From contig JAEOUB010000186.1 of the NCBI GenBank assembly GCA_016839545.1, forward strand, positions 1 to 8,743: a DNA stretch of 8,743 bases. Reading direction: 5' to 3'. The translations under genes and the position numbers were made by a program. Position 1 is the first letter of the stretch; each line of letters opens with the position of its first letter. This document shows, piece after piece, positions 1 to 7,403 of the stretch. Below the pieces are notes generated by a model. It searched no databases, was not told the origin of the DNA, and saw nothing but the letters and a program-made list of their open reading frames with translations. Source of the stretch: Candidatus Kariarchaeota archaeon. Its GTDB lineage: Archaea > Asgardarchaeota > Heimdallarchaeia > Heimdallarchaeales > Kariarchaeaceae.

Positions 1-314
1 GAGGTCGCAATTGGTAAAATGGTCGAGACTGAGTACTTCTTCAAAGAGTAGATAAAGATCACATCACCCATCAGAACACTTACTACAAGCATTATAGTGT
101 TGATCAGGTTTGACCCCGAAAAATACAGGATGAAAACAGAGAAATCCTCAAAGTAAAGAGTCAAGAAAAAGAGGATAGGAAGGCTGAAAATAGCTCTGAA
201 TACCATCCCGAGGAATGGGTTCTCTTTCTGAGCTCCGCGATGCAGTACATGTGAGTTTATCCCCCATGAAATTGCGGCACCCGCAGCAAAGAGTAGTCCA
301 GTTGCTACAGCCAT
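1..314 (-). CDS. EamA/DMT-family membrane transporter, N-terminal part (partial)
   Basis: Reading the minus strand from an ATG at 314 gives 104 uninterrupted codons that run off the window edge, so only the N terminus is present. The visible protein is strongly hydrophobic. It has a first membrane segment at about residues 3-23 containing the small-residue/Trp stretch AAGAAISWGINS, a second at about 37-55 (RAIFSLPILFFLTLYF) and a third at about 68-90, followed by SLKKYSVSTILPIAT. The SWGxN element in helix 1 and the GD...YSLKKYSVSTILPI element match the pattern of EamA (drug/metabolite transporter) proteins, which usually have ten helices and export or import small metabolites across the cell membrane. 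The substrate cannot be told from this fragment. An in-frame TGA lies just upstream, so the start is ATG 314 or a TTG at 323. The gene is divergent from the one starting at 422. Confidence 0.82.
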   Translation of the reverse strand, partial: MAVATGLLFAAGAAISWGINSHVLHRGAQKENPFLGMVFRAIFSLPILFFLTLYFEDFSVFILYFSGSNLINTIMLVVSVLMGDVIFIYSLKKYSVSTILPIAT

Positions 315-334
315 ACTGTCCAATTCTCAAAGCG

Positions 335-340
335 AATAAA
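335..340 (-). promoter_or_regulatory. Possible TATA-like box for the EamA-type transporter
   Basis: On the minus strand the bases GATTTATTC place a T/A-rich core about 24 bases before the ATG at 314. That is the spacing expected if the transcript starts at or next to the start codon, as in leaderless archaeal genes. The match to the archaeal TATA consensus is only partial. The 107-base divergent gap shows no convincing box at the same distance for the plus-strand gene; the nearest AT-rich stretches are at 369-380 and 405-412. Confidence 0.35.
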
Positions 341-421
341 TCAATATGTGTAGGGAACTGCTTGGTTTTGAAATGATATTGGATTGATGGGTTCGGCACA
401 AACCTACTTATCTGACTCTTG

Positions 422-1213
422 ATGAACGAGAATGTGGATATTCCTTTCCTGTTCTATGGTACAGAGGAAGTCTCTGTTCTTGTCACCAACGATCAGGTGA
501 CTGGTTTTGGCTCACCAAGATGCCAGTACTACTTTCAGATGTGGCGTGACATACCTAGCCACGTGATCTTCTTCAGGGATAATTTGTCAAACCAGGAATT
601 TATGTCAGACTTTGATGACCAACCCGTCACTCCACCTTCCACAACCTCATTCAGGTATGATTATCTTGCTCAGGGTGAAGTCCCTCCCGGGTTCTGGTTG
701 AAATTTACTCTCGGCATCCATGAAAACAAGGGATTTGTGGAAGCAGTCGAATATAGTCTTTACAACGAAGAGATCAATACTGTGAGGTCTCACAGGATTC
801 AAAAAGATAGGATCATCCTGGAATCTACTGACTTTCTTATTCTCCTCACAAATATCTCAATCTCTAGTGCAGATGGAAGACAGATGTTCGATCCAACATC
901 AAATAATGTCCTTGTTGATGATGAGGATGTCAACCGACGAGAGTTCAATGAGAGATATTTCTCATCTTACCTCTCTTTCTTGGAGAACATGATAGACACA
1001 ACTCCAGATACACTGTTCAGGATCTTATCGCTGTCAGGGATTACCGTACTCTCCCATCTTATCCAGAGAAATTCATCCCTAAGAGACAGGGTGGTTTCTT
1101 CTATTGATCGATTTCCATCAGCAGTTCAATTTGCAATAATCAAAGAGCTTGAGCTCGATCTACATGTGGTAGTTGAAGAAATGAGGAGTAATGATTTACT
1201 GTTTAACTGGTAA
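422..1213 (+). CDS. Hypothetical protein, 263 residues, beta-rich N half and helical C half
   Basis: I do not recognise this protein. The start is set at ATG 422; a TTG at 419 is also in frame, and a TGA at 413 closes the frame above it. The first 150 residues look beta-rich and aromatic, with many alternating hydrophobic stretches (IPFLFYG, SHVIFFRDN, FWLKFTLGIHENK, FLILLTNISI). An Asp-rich stretch VLVDDEDVNRREF follows near 160-170. The last 90 residues look helical (SYLSFLENMID, LFRILSLSGITVLSHLIQR, AVQFAIIKELELDLHVVVEEM). There is no signal peptide, no clear membrane helix, no cysteine cluster and no nucleotide-binding motif, so it is probably cytosolic. It is the only plus-strand gene in the window, divergent from the transporter and convergent with the PFK gene, with which it shares a junction of zero bases. 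Coherent length and sequence character support a real gene, but no function can be assigned. Confidence 0.72.
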   Translation: MNENVDIPFLFYGTEEVSVLVTNDQVTGFGSPRCQYYFQMWRDIPSHVIFFRDNLSNQEFMSDFDDQPVTPPSTTSFRYDYLAQGEVPPGFWLKFTLGIHENKGFVEAVEYSLYNEEINTVRSHRIQKDRIILESTDFLILLTNISISSADGRQMFDPTSNNVLVDDEDVNRREFNERYFSSYLSFLENMIDTTPDTLFRILSLSGITVLSHLIQRNSSLRDRVVSSIDRFPSAVQFAIIKELELDLHVVVEEMRSNDLLFNW

Positions 1214-2188
1214 TTATGATGCTAATACCCTGTAATATTGTAATCGAGACATGTTTATGACCCGCTCTTTTCCGACTATATCATCAAGATTTCTACCAAC
1301 AATTTCTCCCTTGGTCAGCCCCATCATCTGGTTTGATGGGTTTTCCAGAATTTGTCTCACTCCTTCCTTGGCATAGAGTGTTGCAAGAAGACGGGAACGA
1401 GCAGTCGGACTTCCCCCACGCTGCGAATATCCCAGAATATTTATTCTAACTGTGGTATCAGTCTGCCGCTCAATAACTGAGGCGAGATCTCTACAATCCA
1501 TATCTACACCCTCAGCTGCAACAATGATCCCGGATTTCTTTCCAACATCTTGATTACTGCGAATTGTGGCCAGAATATCATCGATTTGATCAGCAGCCGG
1601 CTCTTCAGGGACGAGGATGTACGATGCACCGACGGCAATACCGACGTCAAGTGCAATGAAACCGTGTTTCCTACCCATCACTTCTGTGATGAAGATGTGA
1701 TCATGACTCTGTGCTGTATCTCGTATCTTATCTATTTGACCTACAGCAGTGTTTACTGCAGAATCGAAGCCAAAGGTCTCATCAGTACCAAAGACATCGT
1801 TGTCTATAGACCCGGGGATGCCAATAAAGGGGACATGTGAGATATGCTGGCTCAGAAGATTGGCGGCCATCATGGAACCGTTGCCACCAATGACAAAGAA
1901 GCCATCGATATCATTAATGAGCAGATTCTCAGCACATTTCTCTCTCCCCTCTTCAGTATGCAGAACTTTTGATCGCGAGGTTCTCAGTATAGTCCCACCT
2001 TGGTGTAAAATACCACCTACCGATCGCTTTGTAAGTTTCTGGTATCGATTTGCAAACAGACCGTCCCATCCAGCCTCAAATCCTATGACATCAATATCAT
2101 GTGCAGATGCAAGGCGGGTAATTGCTCGTATTGCAGCATTCATCCCCGGCGCATCACCACCAGTTGTCGCAATTCCAATCTTCTTCAT
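1214..2188 (-). CDS. pfkA: 6-phosphofructokinase, PfkA family, ATP-type signature
   Basis: A 324-residue protein close in length to bacterial PfkA (320). Phosphofructokinase transfers a phosphate from ATP to fructose 6-phosphate in the cytosol, the committed step of glycolysis. Seen in order: the nucleotide loop TGGDAPGMN (9-17), GGTILRTSR (64-72), GGNGS (101-105), IPGSIDND (124-131) with the catalytic-base Asp129, EVMGR (169-173), AAEG with Glu226, and LGYSQRGGSP (252-261). The phosphoryl-donor determinants are Gly104 and Gly126; pyrophosphate-dependent enzymes have Asp and Lys there, so this looks ATP-type. Relative to E. coli PfkA (literature numbering) four usually conserved residues differ: D103 is Asn, T125 is Ser, R162 is His (His164) and H249 is Tyr (Tyr254). 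The effector-site arginines R21 and R25 appear kept. The gene starts 153 bases after the nuclease-helicase stop on the same strand. PfkA is uncommon in archaea, where ADP-dependent or PfkB-type enzymes often serve, which suggests acquisition from bacteria. Activity on a related sugar phosphate is possible. Confidence 0.93.
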   Translation of the reverse strand: MKKIGIATTGGDAPGMNAAIRAITRLASAHDIDVIGFEAGWDGLFANRYQKLTKRSVGGILHQGGTILRTSRSKVLHTEEGREKCAENLLINDIDGFFVIGGNGSMMAANLLSQHISHVPFIGIPGSIDNDVFGTDETFGFDSAVNTAVGQIDKIRDTAQSHDHIFITEVMGRKHGFIALDVGIAVGASYILVPEEPAADQIDDILATIRSNQDVGKKSGIIVAAEGVDMDCRDLASVIERQTDTTVRINILGYSQRGGSPTARSRLLATLYAKEGVRQILENPSNQMMGLTKGEIVGRNLDDIVGKERVINMSRLQYYRVLAS

Positions 2189-2211
2189 CTAAATGACACC
2201 ACTGACTCCTT

Positions 2212-2220
2212 GTAGATAAG
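2212..2220 (-). promoter_or_regulatory. Possible TATA-like element for pfkA
   Basis: On the minus strand CTTATCTAC lies with its centre about 28 bases before the PFK ATG at 2188, near the spacing of a leaderless archaeal promoter. The match to the TATA consensus is modest. The AGGAG at 2206-2210 ends 17 bases before the ATG, too far to act as a normal Shine-Dalgarno. The rest of the 153-base gap 2189-2341 shows no tRNA or recognisable small gene. Confidence 0.3.
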
Positions 2221-2315
2221 GGTAATCGCTGATTGAAGAGTTCAGTATCTGGTGTAAAGTGGTATGAGTCTACTGTATTACGTGATTTTGTTTGTTCGAT
2301 ATCTTTCGTGTTCTG

Positions 2316-2370
2316 CAATTGAATTTCTTTAATACCGCCAATTAGACAGATTTCGAATAATATTCAATTG
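2316..2370. repeat. Imperfectly placed inverted repeat around the nuclease-helicase stop codon
   Basis: CAATTGAAT at 2316-2324 and ATTCAATTG at 2362-2370 are exact reverse complements, separated by 37 bases that include the stop codon of the nuclease-helicase gene (2342-2344). A nine-base, AT-rich stem with so long a loop would be weak, and no T-run follows on the minus strand, so it is not a convincing terminator. Confidence 0.3.
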
Positions 2371-5300
2371 GATAATCCAATCCTCTGAGCTCATAATTTA
2401 TGGTACTGGTCAACGAGCAATACTTGAAAACATACTTCTTGAGGATTGAGATCTCCCTGAAGCGCTCCTGTTCCTTGGGAATGTGCTGTAGGAAATTTTT
2501 AGAACAGATGAGTACCATCTTGCTCTTGGCCCTCGTTGTCAGCACGTTGATGCGGTTGAGATTGTAAATGAAATCTTCCTCGGCTCGCAACTGATCCTTG
2601 GCTGAGACACCAATTGTACCAATGATCATGTCTCTCTCAGACCCCTGGAATTTCTCCACAGAGAAAATGGTATCTTTGAGTGCAGTCATCAGCTTGTCAG
2701 CTGATAATACGTTCAGGTTCGTCTGAGCTAGCTGTTGAAAAAGGAGATTGATGATTGTCCGTGAATGAGCATTATGAGGTGCAACAATTCCTATACCTTC
2801 ATACCAGAACTTGATCTGGTCGTCTTCAGTAATTGGATTGACCATTCTGAAGTAATTTAGGATAAGATCTACCGCCAGCTGTGCTTCGAGCATTGATACA
2901 CTGGTATCAAATTGGTTGTTATGAACCAGCGCTGCGACTACTACTTCAGGATCAAGGATATTCGTTGTCCAGCCGGAGGTGGCAGAGACAGTTCCAGGCA
3001 GAAGCCTCTCACGATTAGGTGAGTTAGGACTGGCGCTCAATGTCTCATAGATATCAAGCGAGGCAGTAAAATCAACAATTAACCTGTGACTCCGGTAATT
3101 GAATTCGAGTTGGCGGGAGTCAAGTGCAAACCCATTCTCATTCTTGTAGTAATCGAATACACTGCCAAGATGACCTCGAAGATTTTCAGGCGGTTTTACC
3201 TGCTGGACTGGCGGTAGTTGGGCATCATCACCCACGAGTACTACATGCGTCTTGATGGCCTCAGGATTGATAATACTCATCTGTGTAAGCTGAACAGGGT
3301 TGATAGGCTCATTTCGATAGGCAAAGTCATACTTGAGCTTGACATCCCCAGATCTGACATGCTGGAGGATTGACAGCATCTGATCTGTGGGATACTGTGA
3401 AGCTTCATCTACGATGATCAGGTCAAATTCGACCCTCTCGTGAGCTAGAATCAGAATATCATCAGATTCATCATCAAGCTTGTGCACCTGATGAGCGTTC
3501 CCAAAGTAAATCACATTATCAAAAGCCAAGTCCTCAAGCTTGGTTTCACTCTTTGGAGTGATCCTCGTATTGTCAAAATTCCAACCATTTCCTTTCTTTA
3601 CCAAGCTGTTGACCTTGAAAGTCGGACTATCATCAGACATCTGAGGAAGTTCACGCCCTTGACTCATGATATAGACTTTCTGAGCAGACGCTGCCATGTT
3701 CGGTTGACCGTCAGGTCCAACTCCTTTACATATCTTCTCCAACAATACATTGGATGCAGTGTAGGCGAATGAAGTGATGAGAATATTATTGTTGTAGATA
3801 CCTTGGGCAGCTCTCCTCTCGAGAAATTCATCAATTAATGCCACAATAGTCTGGGATTTTCCCGTTCCAGGAGGGCCCTGAATAAGTCTCAATGGAGATT
3901 CCAAGGCAAAGAAAATGGCCTCAGTCTGAGAGGGGTCCGGTGGAAATTCAGTCTTACAGGACAGAGCTTCAGGTCTTGGATAGATAATTGATTGCAGCAT
4001 ATCAGGCGCATACATGAAGATCTGCGGAGTATTGAACACCAATTTCTCAGGTTTTATGGGAGGAAGCTCTTTCATGGGCCCAATGTCCCACATGACTGCG
4101 ACACGATGCCCCAGCATAGTGGATCCCATTTGACTGCGAACCAGTAATGATTTCTTCGGGGATCTCTTACTGAAGAGCTTATTTGCCCAGTATCCTGCAG
4201 AGTCGGGATAGAGAAACCAGGACGAGGCAGAAGGTATAATTTCACGTTCTTCAGCCAATCTGTATAGATCCTTATCACGAGCTTCTGTTTTCACCCTGTA
4301 GAACTGACCCTCACTGTCCCAGCTCATGTCTTCCAGAGTTATCTTCCATTCTCTTGCACCGTAGGACAGGATAGAATCCCGGATCTGGATAGGTATCAGT
4401 AGGACCTGATCTCCCTCACTGAATTTGACATTCCGTGACAATCCTTTCAGATTAAATTCATATCCATACTTGGTTTTGGTATTAACTGTTTCAACCACTC
4501 GTTTCAGATCAGAGACCTGTGCTGCCTCCAATCTTCCAATTGCTGACTCAGGATAAGTCGATCTGAGTTCCACCACCTCAAGCTCATCCACAGATTCAGT
4601 CAAGGTAGCAAAGAGGTACCAGTTCTTGGCAAGAGCATGATATGCGCGTGGCAAAATGTCAGTTGCCCGGGTATTGACCTGAGTGGGAATAGTGATGGGA
4701 TTGCTAGAGATCAGGGTTCTGGTATTATTATTAAATTGAAAATGATTGACTATAAAACCCAGTGTCCGTACTTTGGAGAATATCTGGGATTGGATCTGTC
4801 TGTATTTTACAATCCCTTTGTTAGGATCCTCTTCTGCATCAAGGATATACTGATGCCAGTGGCTTCGATCCATGTTATTGAACAGGTCTGACCAGTAATT
4901 CCGGTTATAGCCAAAATTATCAAGGACCTGACCAGCCGTTTTGTGCCAGGTATAGTTTATTGGAAGAGGCATCCCAATGGTAGACTCGACGAATTTGGAG
5001 ATGTCGTAGATTCTTTTGAGTTGGTTGGGATCAGTTACCTGACTTGCAGGGCTTACCCACTGTGAAATGAAGTAAAGATCTGTGTAGAGATCCTTGTTGT
5101 TGATAACGGATTGTAAATGTTTCTCAATCAATTCTTCGATTTTCTCAACGATCTCTGGTGACCAGTAGTAGAAGGCACTACTAGCAAATGAACTACCTGA
5201 ATTGACATATTTTTCCAAGATCAGGGTCACCTGTATTATCTTTGACACTTTCTGTATGATAGTATGGAGAAATTGCTCCTCAGCCTCATTTGTAATATCA

Positions 5301-6889
5301 CGTGTAATATTCACGAAAGCGAGTTCTGCAAGAGTCTGCCGGGATGGCTTACCTGAGGGTGTGAGTTCTCCAGGAAGAAGAAATCGCAATGATTGTCTTT
5401 CACCAACTTTGGTCGCCTGAAACTCATGAAGGTGTTTTGCAAACTTCTTGACATCGCTTATGGCAATATCAAGGAATCCAATTGACTGCAATTCGCTGAA
5501 TACATCTGCAACCTTGTCTTTGTCGTATTCAGTGTTATCTCTGAAATATTCAATCCAGGTCCTCCACCACTTTGAGAAGAGTTCCTTGTGTTTTGCTTGA
5601 GATCTAATGCTAATAGAACTCTCAAGGAGGATACCAAAGCCAAATGCAAGATCTGTTGTGGAGTCTGTCTCAATGGTGAATGTAACCTTGTTACGTGTTG
5701 ATGAGGGTATCGAAGTGGAGTAAATATCGTCTGGACTGGCGTAAATTACACCCTTGTCAACCAATGCCTTTGTCTTATGACGAAGGAGGGGAAGAATTGA
5801 ATTGATCGGTCTAGGGTAGGTAGTGAGAGACATCGAGGGAAGAGCGTTTGCCAGATCACCGATACTTCGGATATTATCCTGTTTGAGTTGCTCAAGAATT
5901 GAGTGGTTCACATTAGGCAATAGTTCAAGATCAACCTTTTGCGACCAAGTACCAGTCTTTGGATTGTACCCAGAATGTTTGAGGCAGTCATCAAGGTAAT
6001 CACACTTGTCACAGTGAGCTCCAAAACGTTGCTGGACTTCTGTACGATCGATGGGAATATTTTTCACAAGAGAGTCTACCAGCTCCGATGTAGTGGTATA
6101 GAGGATCTCAACTTGATCTACCTCAATTGGGATGCTGAATTCACGCAACTCATCAAGGTCTCTTAGCTTGATATTCTCTATGGTAGGGAGAACACCATTG
6201 CCATCAACAAGGATGACGTAGTCGGTCAAATTATGGTCTCTTACATAATAATTGAGTGTATGGAGATAATAGAGAATTTCATTGTAGTACTTGTGCCCTA
6301 CCCGGTCACCAGGTATGGACTTGATATCGATAACATTAATTCCAAACTTGGCTGAGAGATCCTTGGAATCAGCTTCAGTAATTTTTCCCTGAGCATCAAG
6401 ATACCGTATTTTAGACATCTCTGAGAGTCTTCGAAGCATAATGATATCTGGACGTAATGTTGAAACTGTTAGACCAGCGAATTTATTGACAAATGACGGC
6501 GATGGGACATATTCACTTTCAAGAAGTACCTGATCAAAAGATTTGGCTGCATAGTCACGGAACATCGCAGGAGTGAGGTTTGTGGCAAATACATTGTTAT
6601 TCTTGGCAATTCCAGCTCGAACTGGGTTTTCACCCTTTCTCCTTGCCAGATATTCACCCACATCTCGGATCTCAAGGTAGACCTCCTGCTCGTATTTTAC
6701 CCCTCGATCGCGTATTAATTTATCTGAGACCGGATTTCGTGTCCTAGTAAGTATTTCTTCTTTCTTTCTCCAGGTACTGTAGTCTTGTGCCACCCGGGAG
6801 AGGCTAAGAAACACATTACGGTCACACTCAAACTCCGCATGAGCTGCAAAAATCTTCTTCTCAACTTTTCTCTCTATCTTTTTCCCCAT
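2342..6889 (-). CDS. Fe-S RecB/Cas4-like nuclease fused to SF1B (Upf1/Dna2-like) helicase, 1515 residues
   Basis: A DNA-processing fusion. Residues about 15-305 form a PD-(D/E)XK nuclease of the RecB/Cas4 type: RGVKYEQEVY (62-71), LRPD with Asp148, VIDIK with Asp188 and Lys190, and YNEILYYLH (202-210), where Asn203 stands in the place of the usual Gln of QxxxY. Cys22 and the cluster CDKCDYLDDC (Cys293, 296, 302; C-x2-C-x5-C) match the one-plus-three cysteine layout of the iron-sulfur nucleases AddB and Dna2. A hairpin-like ILEQLKQDNIRSIGDLA follows at 331-347, as in TM0106-class RecB-like nucleases. Residues about 400-820 are poorly recognisable. A possible beta-barrel (FSEGDQVLLIP, 823-833) precedes a complete SF1B motor: Q988, Walker A GPPGTGKS (1005-1012), Walker B DEAS (1161-1164), GDDAQLPP (1220-1227), FNYRSH (1263-1268), KFQGSERD (1413-1420), and NVLTTRAK (1448-1455). 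All catalytic motifs are intact. Likely cytosolic DNA repair or defence; the pathway is unknown. A GGTGGG six bases before the ATG could be a ribosome site. Confidence 0.9.
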   Translation of the reverse strand: MGKKIERKVEKKIFAAHAEFECDRNVFLSLSRVAQDYSTWRKKEEILTRTRNPVSDKLIRDRGVKYEQEVYLEIRDVGEYLARRKGENPVRAGIAKNNNVFATNLTPAMFRDYAAKSFDQVLLESEYVPSPSFVNKFAGLTVSTLRPDIIMLRRLSEMSKIRYLDAQGKITEADSKDLSAKFGINVIDIKSIPGDRVGHKYYNEILYYLHTLNYYVRDHNLTDYVILVDGNGVLPTIENIKLRDLDELREFSIPIEVDQVEILYTTTSELVDSLVKNIPIDRTEVQQRFGAHCDKCDYLDDCLKHSGYNPKTGTWSQKVDLELLPNVNHSILEQLKQDNIRSIGDLANALPSMSLTTYPRPINSILPLLRHKTKALVDKGVIYASPDDIYSTSIPSSTRNKVTFTIETDSTTDLAFGFGILLESSISIRSQAKHKELFSKWWRTWIEYFRDNTEYDKDKVADVFSELQSIGFLDIAISDVKKFAKHLHEFQATKVGERQSLRFLLPGELTPSGKPSRQTLAELAFVNITRDITNEAEEQFLHTIIQKVSKIIQVTLILEKYVNSGSSFASSAFYYWSPEIVEKIEELIEKHLQSVINNKDLYTDLYFISQWVSPASQVTDPNQLKRIYDISKFVESTIGMPLPINYTWHKTAGQVLDNFGYNRNYWSDLFNNMDRSHWHQYILDAEEDPNKGIVKYRQIQSQIFSKVRTLGFIVNHFQFNNNTRTLISSNPITIPTQVNTRATDILPRAYHALAKNWYLFATLTESVDELEVVELRSTYPESAIGRLEAAQVSDLKRVVETVNTKTKYGYEFNLKGLSRNVKFSEGDQVLLIPIQIRDSILSYGAREWKITLEDMSWDSEGQFYRVKTEARDKDLYRLAEEREIIPSASSWFLYPDSAGYWANKLFSKRSPKKSLLVRSQMGSTMLGHRVAVMWDIGPMKELPPIKPEKLVFNTPQIFMYAPDMLQSIIYPRPEALSCKTEFPPDPSQTEAIFFALESPLRLIQGPPGTGKSQTIVALIDEFLERRAAQGIYNNNILITSFAYTASNVLLEKICKGVGPDGQPNMAASAQKVYIMSQGRELPQMSDDSPTFKVNSLVKKGNGWNFDNTRITPKSETKLEDLAFDNVIYFGNAHQVHKLDDESDDILILAHERVEFDLIIVDEASQYPTDQMLSILQHVRSGDVKLKYDFAYRNEPINPVQLTQMSIINPEAIKTHVVLVGDDAQLPPVQQVKPPENLRGHLGSVFDYYKNENGFALDSRQLEFNYRSHRLIVDFTASLDIYETLSASPNSPNRERLLPGTVSATSGWTTNILDPEVVVAALVHNNQFDTSVSMLEAQLAVDLILNYFRMVNPITEDDQIKFWYEGIGIVAPHNAHSRTIINLLFQQLAQTNLNVLSADKLMTALKDTIFSVEKFQGSERDMIIGTIGVSAKDQLRAEEDFIYNLNRINVLTTRAKSKMVLICSKNFLQHIPKEQERFREISILKKYVFKYCSLTSTINYELRGLDYPIEYYSKSV

Positions 6890-6930
6890 ATGATACCCAC
6901 CCTGATATAAGAAAACTAGATCGGATCACC

Positions 6931-6936
6931 TTATAA
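6931..6936 (-). promoter_or_regulatory. Possible TATA box for the nuclease-helicase gene
   Basis: On the minus strand CAGTTATAAGG centres about 44 bases before the ATG at 6889. This predicts a transcript start near 6907 and a short leader of about 18 bases, which would include GGGTGGG (6896-6902), a plausible archaeal ribosome site with six bases of spacing. A second AT core, TTATATCA (6903-6910), is too near the ATG unless initiation is atypical. The choice between the two is uncertain. Confidence 0.3.
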
Positions 6937-6964
6937 CTGTATCCCATAGGTCGTTAAAAGTGAA

Positions 6965-7324
6965 CTACGAGGCAAATAACATATTTTCAAATGCAAAATT
7001 CTCCTCAATTGCAAAGGACTTGTGATTGAGTACATTCTCTAGTTTCTTTATCAGATTGTCTATGATGAGACTGTAATCGAAATGCATGTCAAACGATTCC
7101 TGAGCAATGGGAATTGAGATCAGCTCTACATGGTTGAGGTCATTCGTCAGTTCCTCATTGTGAAAACCGTTATTGGAGAGCAGCCCGTATTCTTTGAAAT
7201 GGATAAGGATGGATATGAGCTCGTCAAACAATTCCATTTTGATCTCGTAATCGTCCTCTCCTTGCATGAGATGGCGGATAAGGATAGAAATCCTAGTAGA
7301 ACCGTCACCTAAGACAGGGACCAT
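6965..7324 (-). CDS. Hypothetical small acidic helical protein, 119 residues
   Basis: I do not recognise this protein. An in-frame TTG at 7330 exists, but the ATG at 7324 is preferred because the TATA box at about 7344-7354 predicts a transcript start almost exactly there. The protein is acidic and looks mainly helical, with amphipathic stretches such as RISILIRHLMQ, YEIKMELFDELISILIHFKE and YSLIIDNLIKKLENVLNH, and a Phe/Glu-rich end (AIEENFAFENMLFAS). It has no signal peptide, membrane helix, cysteine pair or DNA-binding motif. It lies 75 bases before the nuclease-helicase start and 79 bases after the histidine-kinase stop, all on one strand. Its own promoter argues that it is expressed independently of the kinase, and read-through into the nuclease-helicase gene is possible. 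A small partner or regulatory protein is conceivable, but nothing in the sequence proves it. Confidence 0.7.
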   Translation of the reverse strand: MVPVLGDGSTRISILIRHLMQGEDDYEIKMELFDELISILIHFKEYGLLSNNGFHNEELTNDLNHVELISIPIAQESFDMHFDYSLIIDNLIKKLENVLNHKSFAIEENFAFENMLFAS

Positions 7325-7343
7325 ACTCAAAAATCAGGTCAAA

Positions 7344-7354
7344 TATATTTAAAG
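7344..7354 (-). promoter_or_regulatory. TATA box of a leaderless archaeal-type promoter
   Basis: The minus strand reads CTTTAAATATA, a strong match to the archaeal TATA consensus, centred about 25 bases before the ATG at 7324. In archaea transcription starts roughly 25 bases after the TATA centre, so the mRNA would begin at the ATG itself, without a leader. The AT-rich core stands out against the flanking 73-base gap. This is the best single sign in the window that the DNA is archaeal. Confidence 0.62.
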
Positions 7355-7403
7355 ATTATCAAGTTTTGAACACTAGGAAGGGTTTCAAGACATTTTAAAG
7401 AAT

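Noticed and set aside
148..399. Minus-strand reading frame of 83 codons at the left edge
   Set aside because: It overlaps in another frame the transporter fragment (1-314), whose hydrophobic EamA-like sequence is far more protein-like. The 83-codon frame has an unlikely composition and covers the probable promoter.
1749..2192. Plus-strand frame of 147 codons opposite the PFK gene
   Set aside because: It is antisense to well-conserved PFK motifs, has no promoter or ribosome site, and its composition (Pro/Ser/Arg-rich) is that of a shadow frame.
2189..2341. tRNA, small RNA or small gene in the longest gap
   Set aside because: No cloverleaf, no stable GC-rich stem and no convincing short reading frame could be seen; only a possible TATA element and a weak AT-rich inverted repeat.
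2342..6889. CRISPR-associated (Cas4) or other known defence locus
   Set aside because: The nuclease resembles Cas4 only at fold and Fe-S level. There is no repeat array and no other cas-like or restriction-modification gene in the window.
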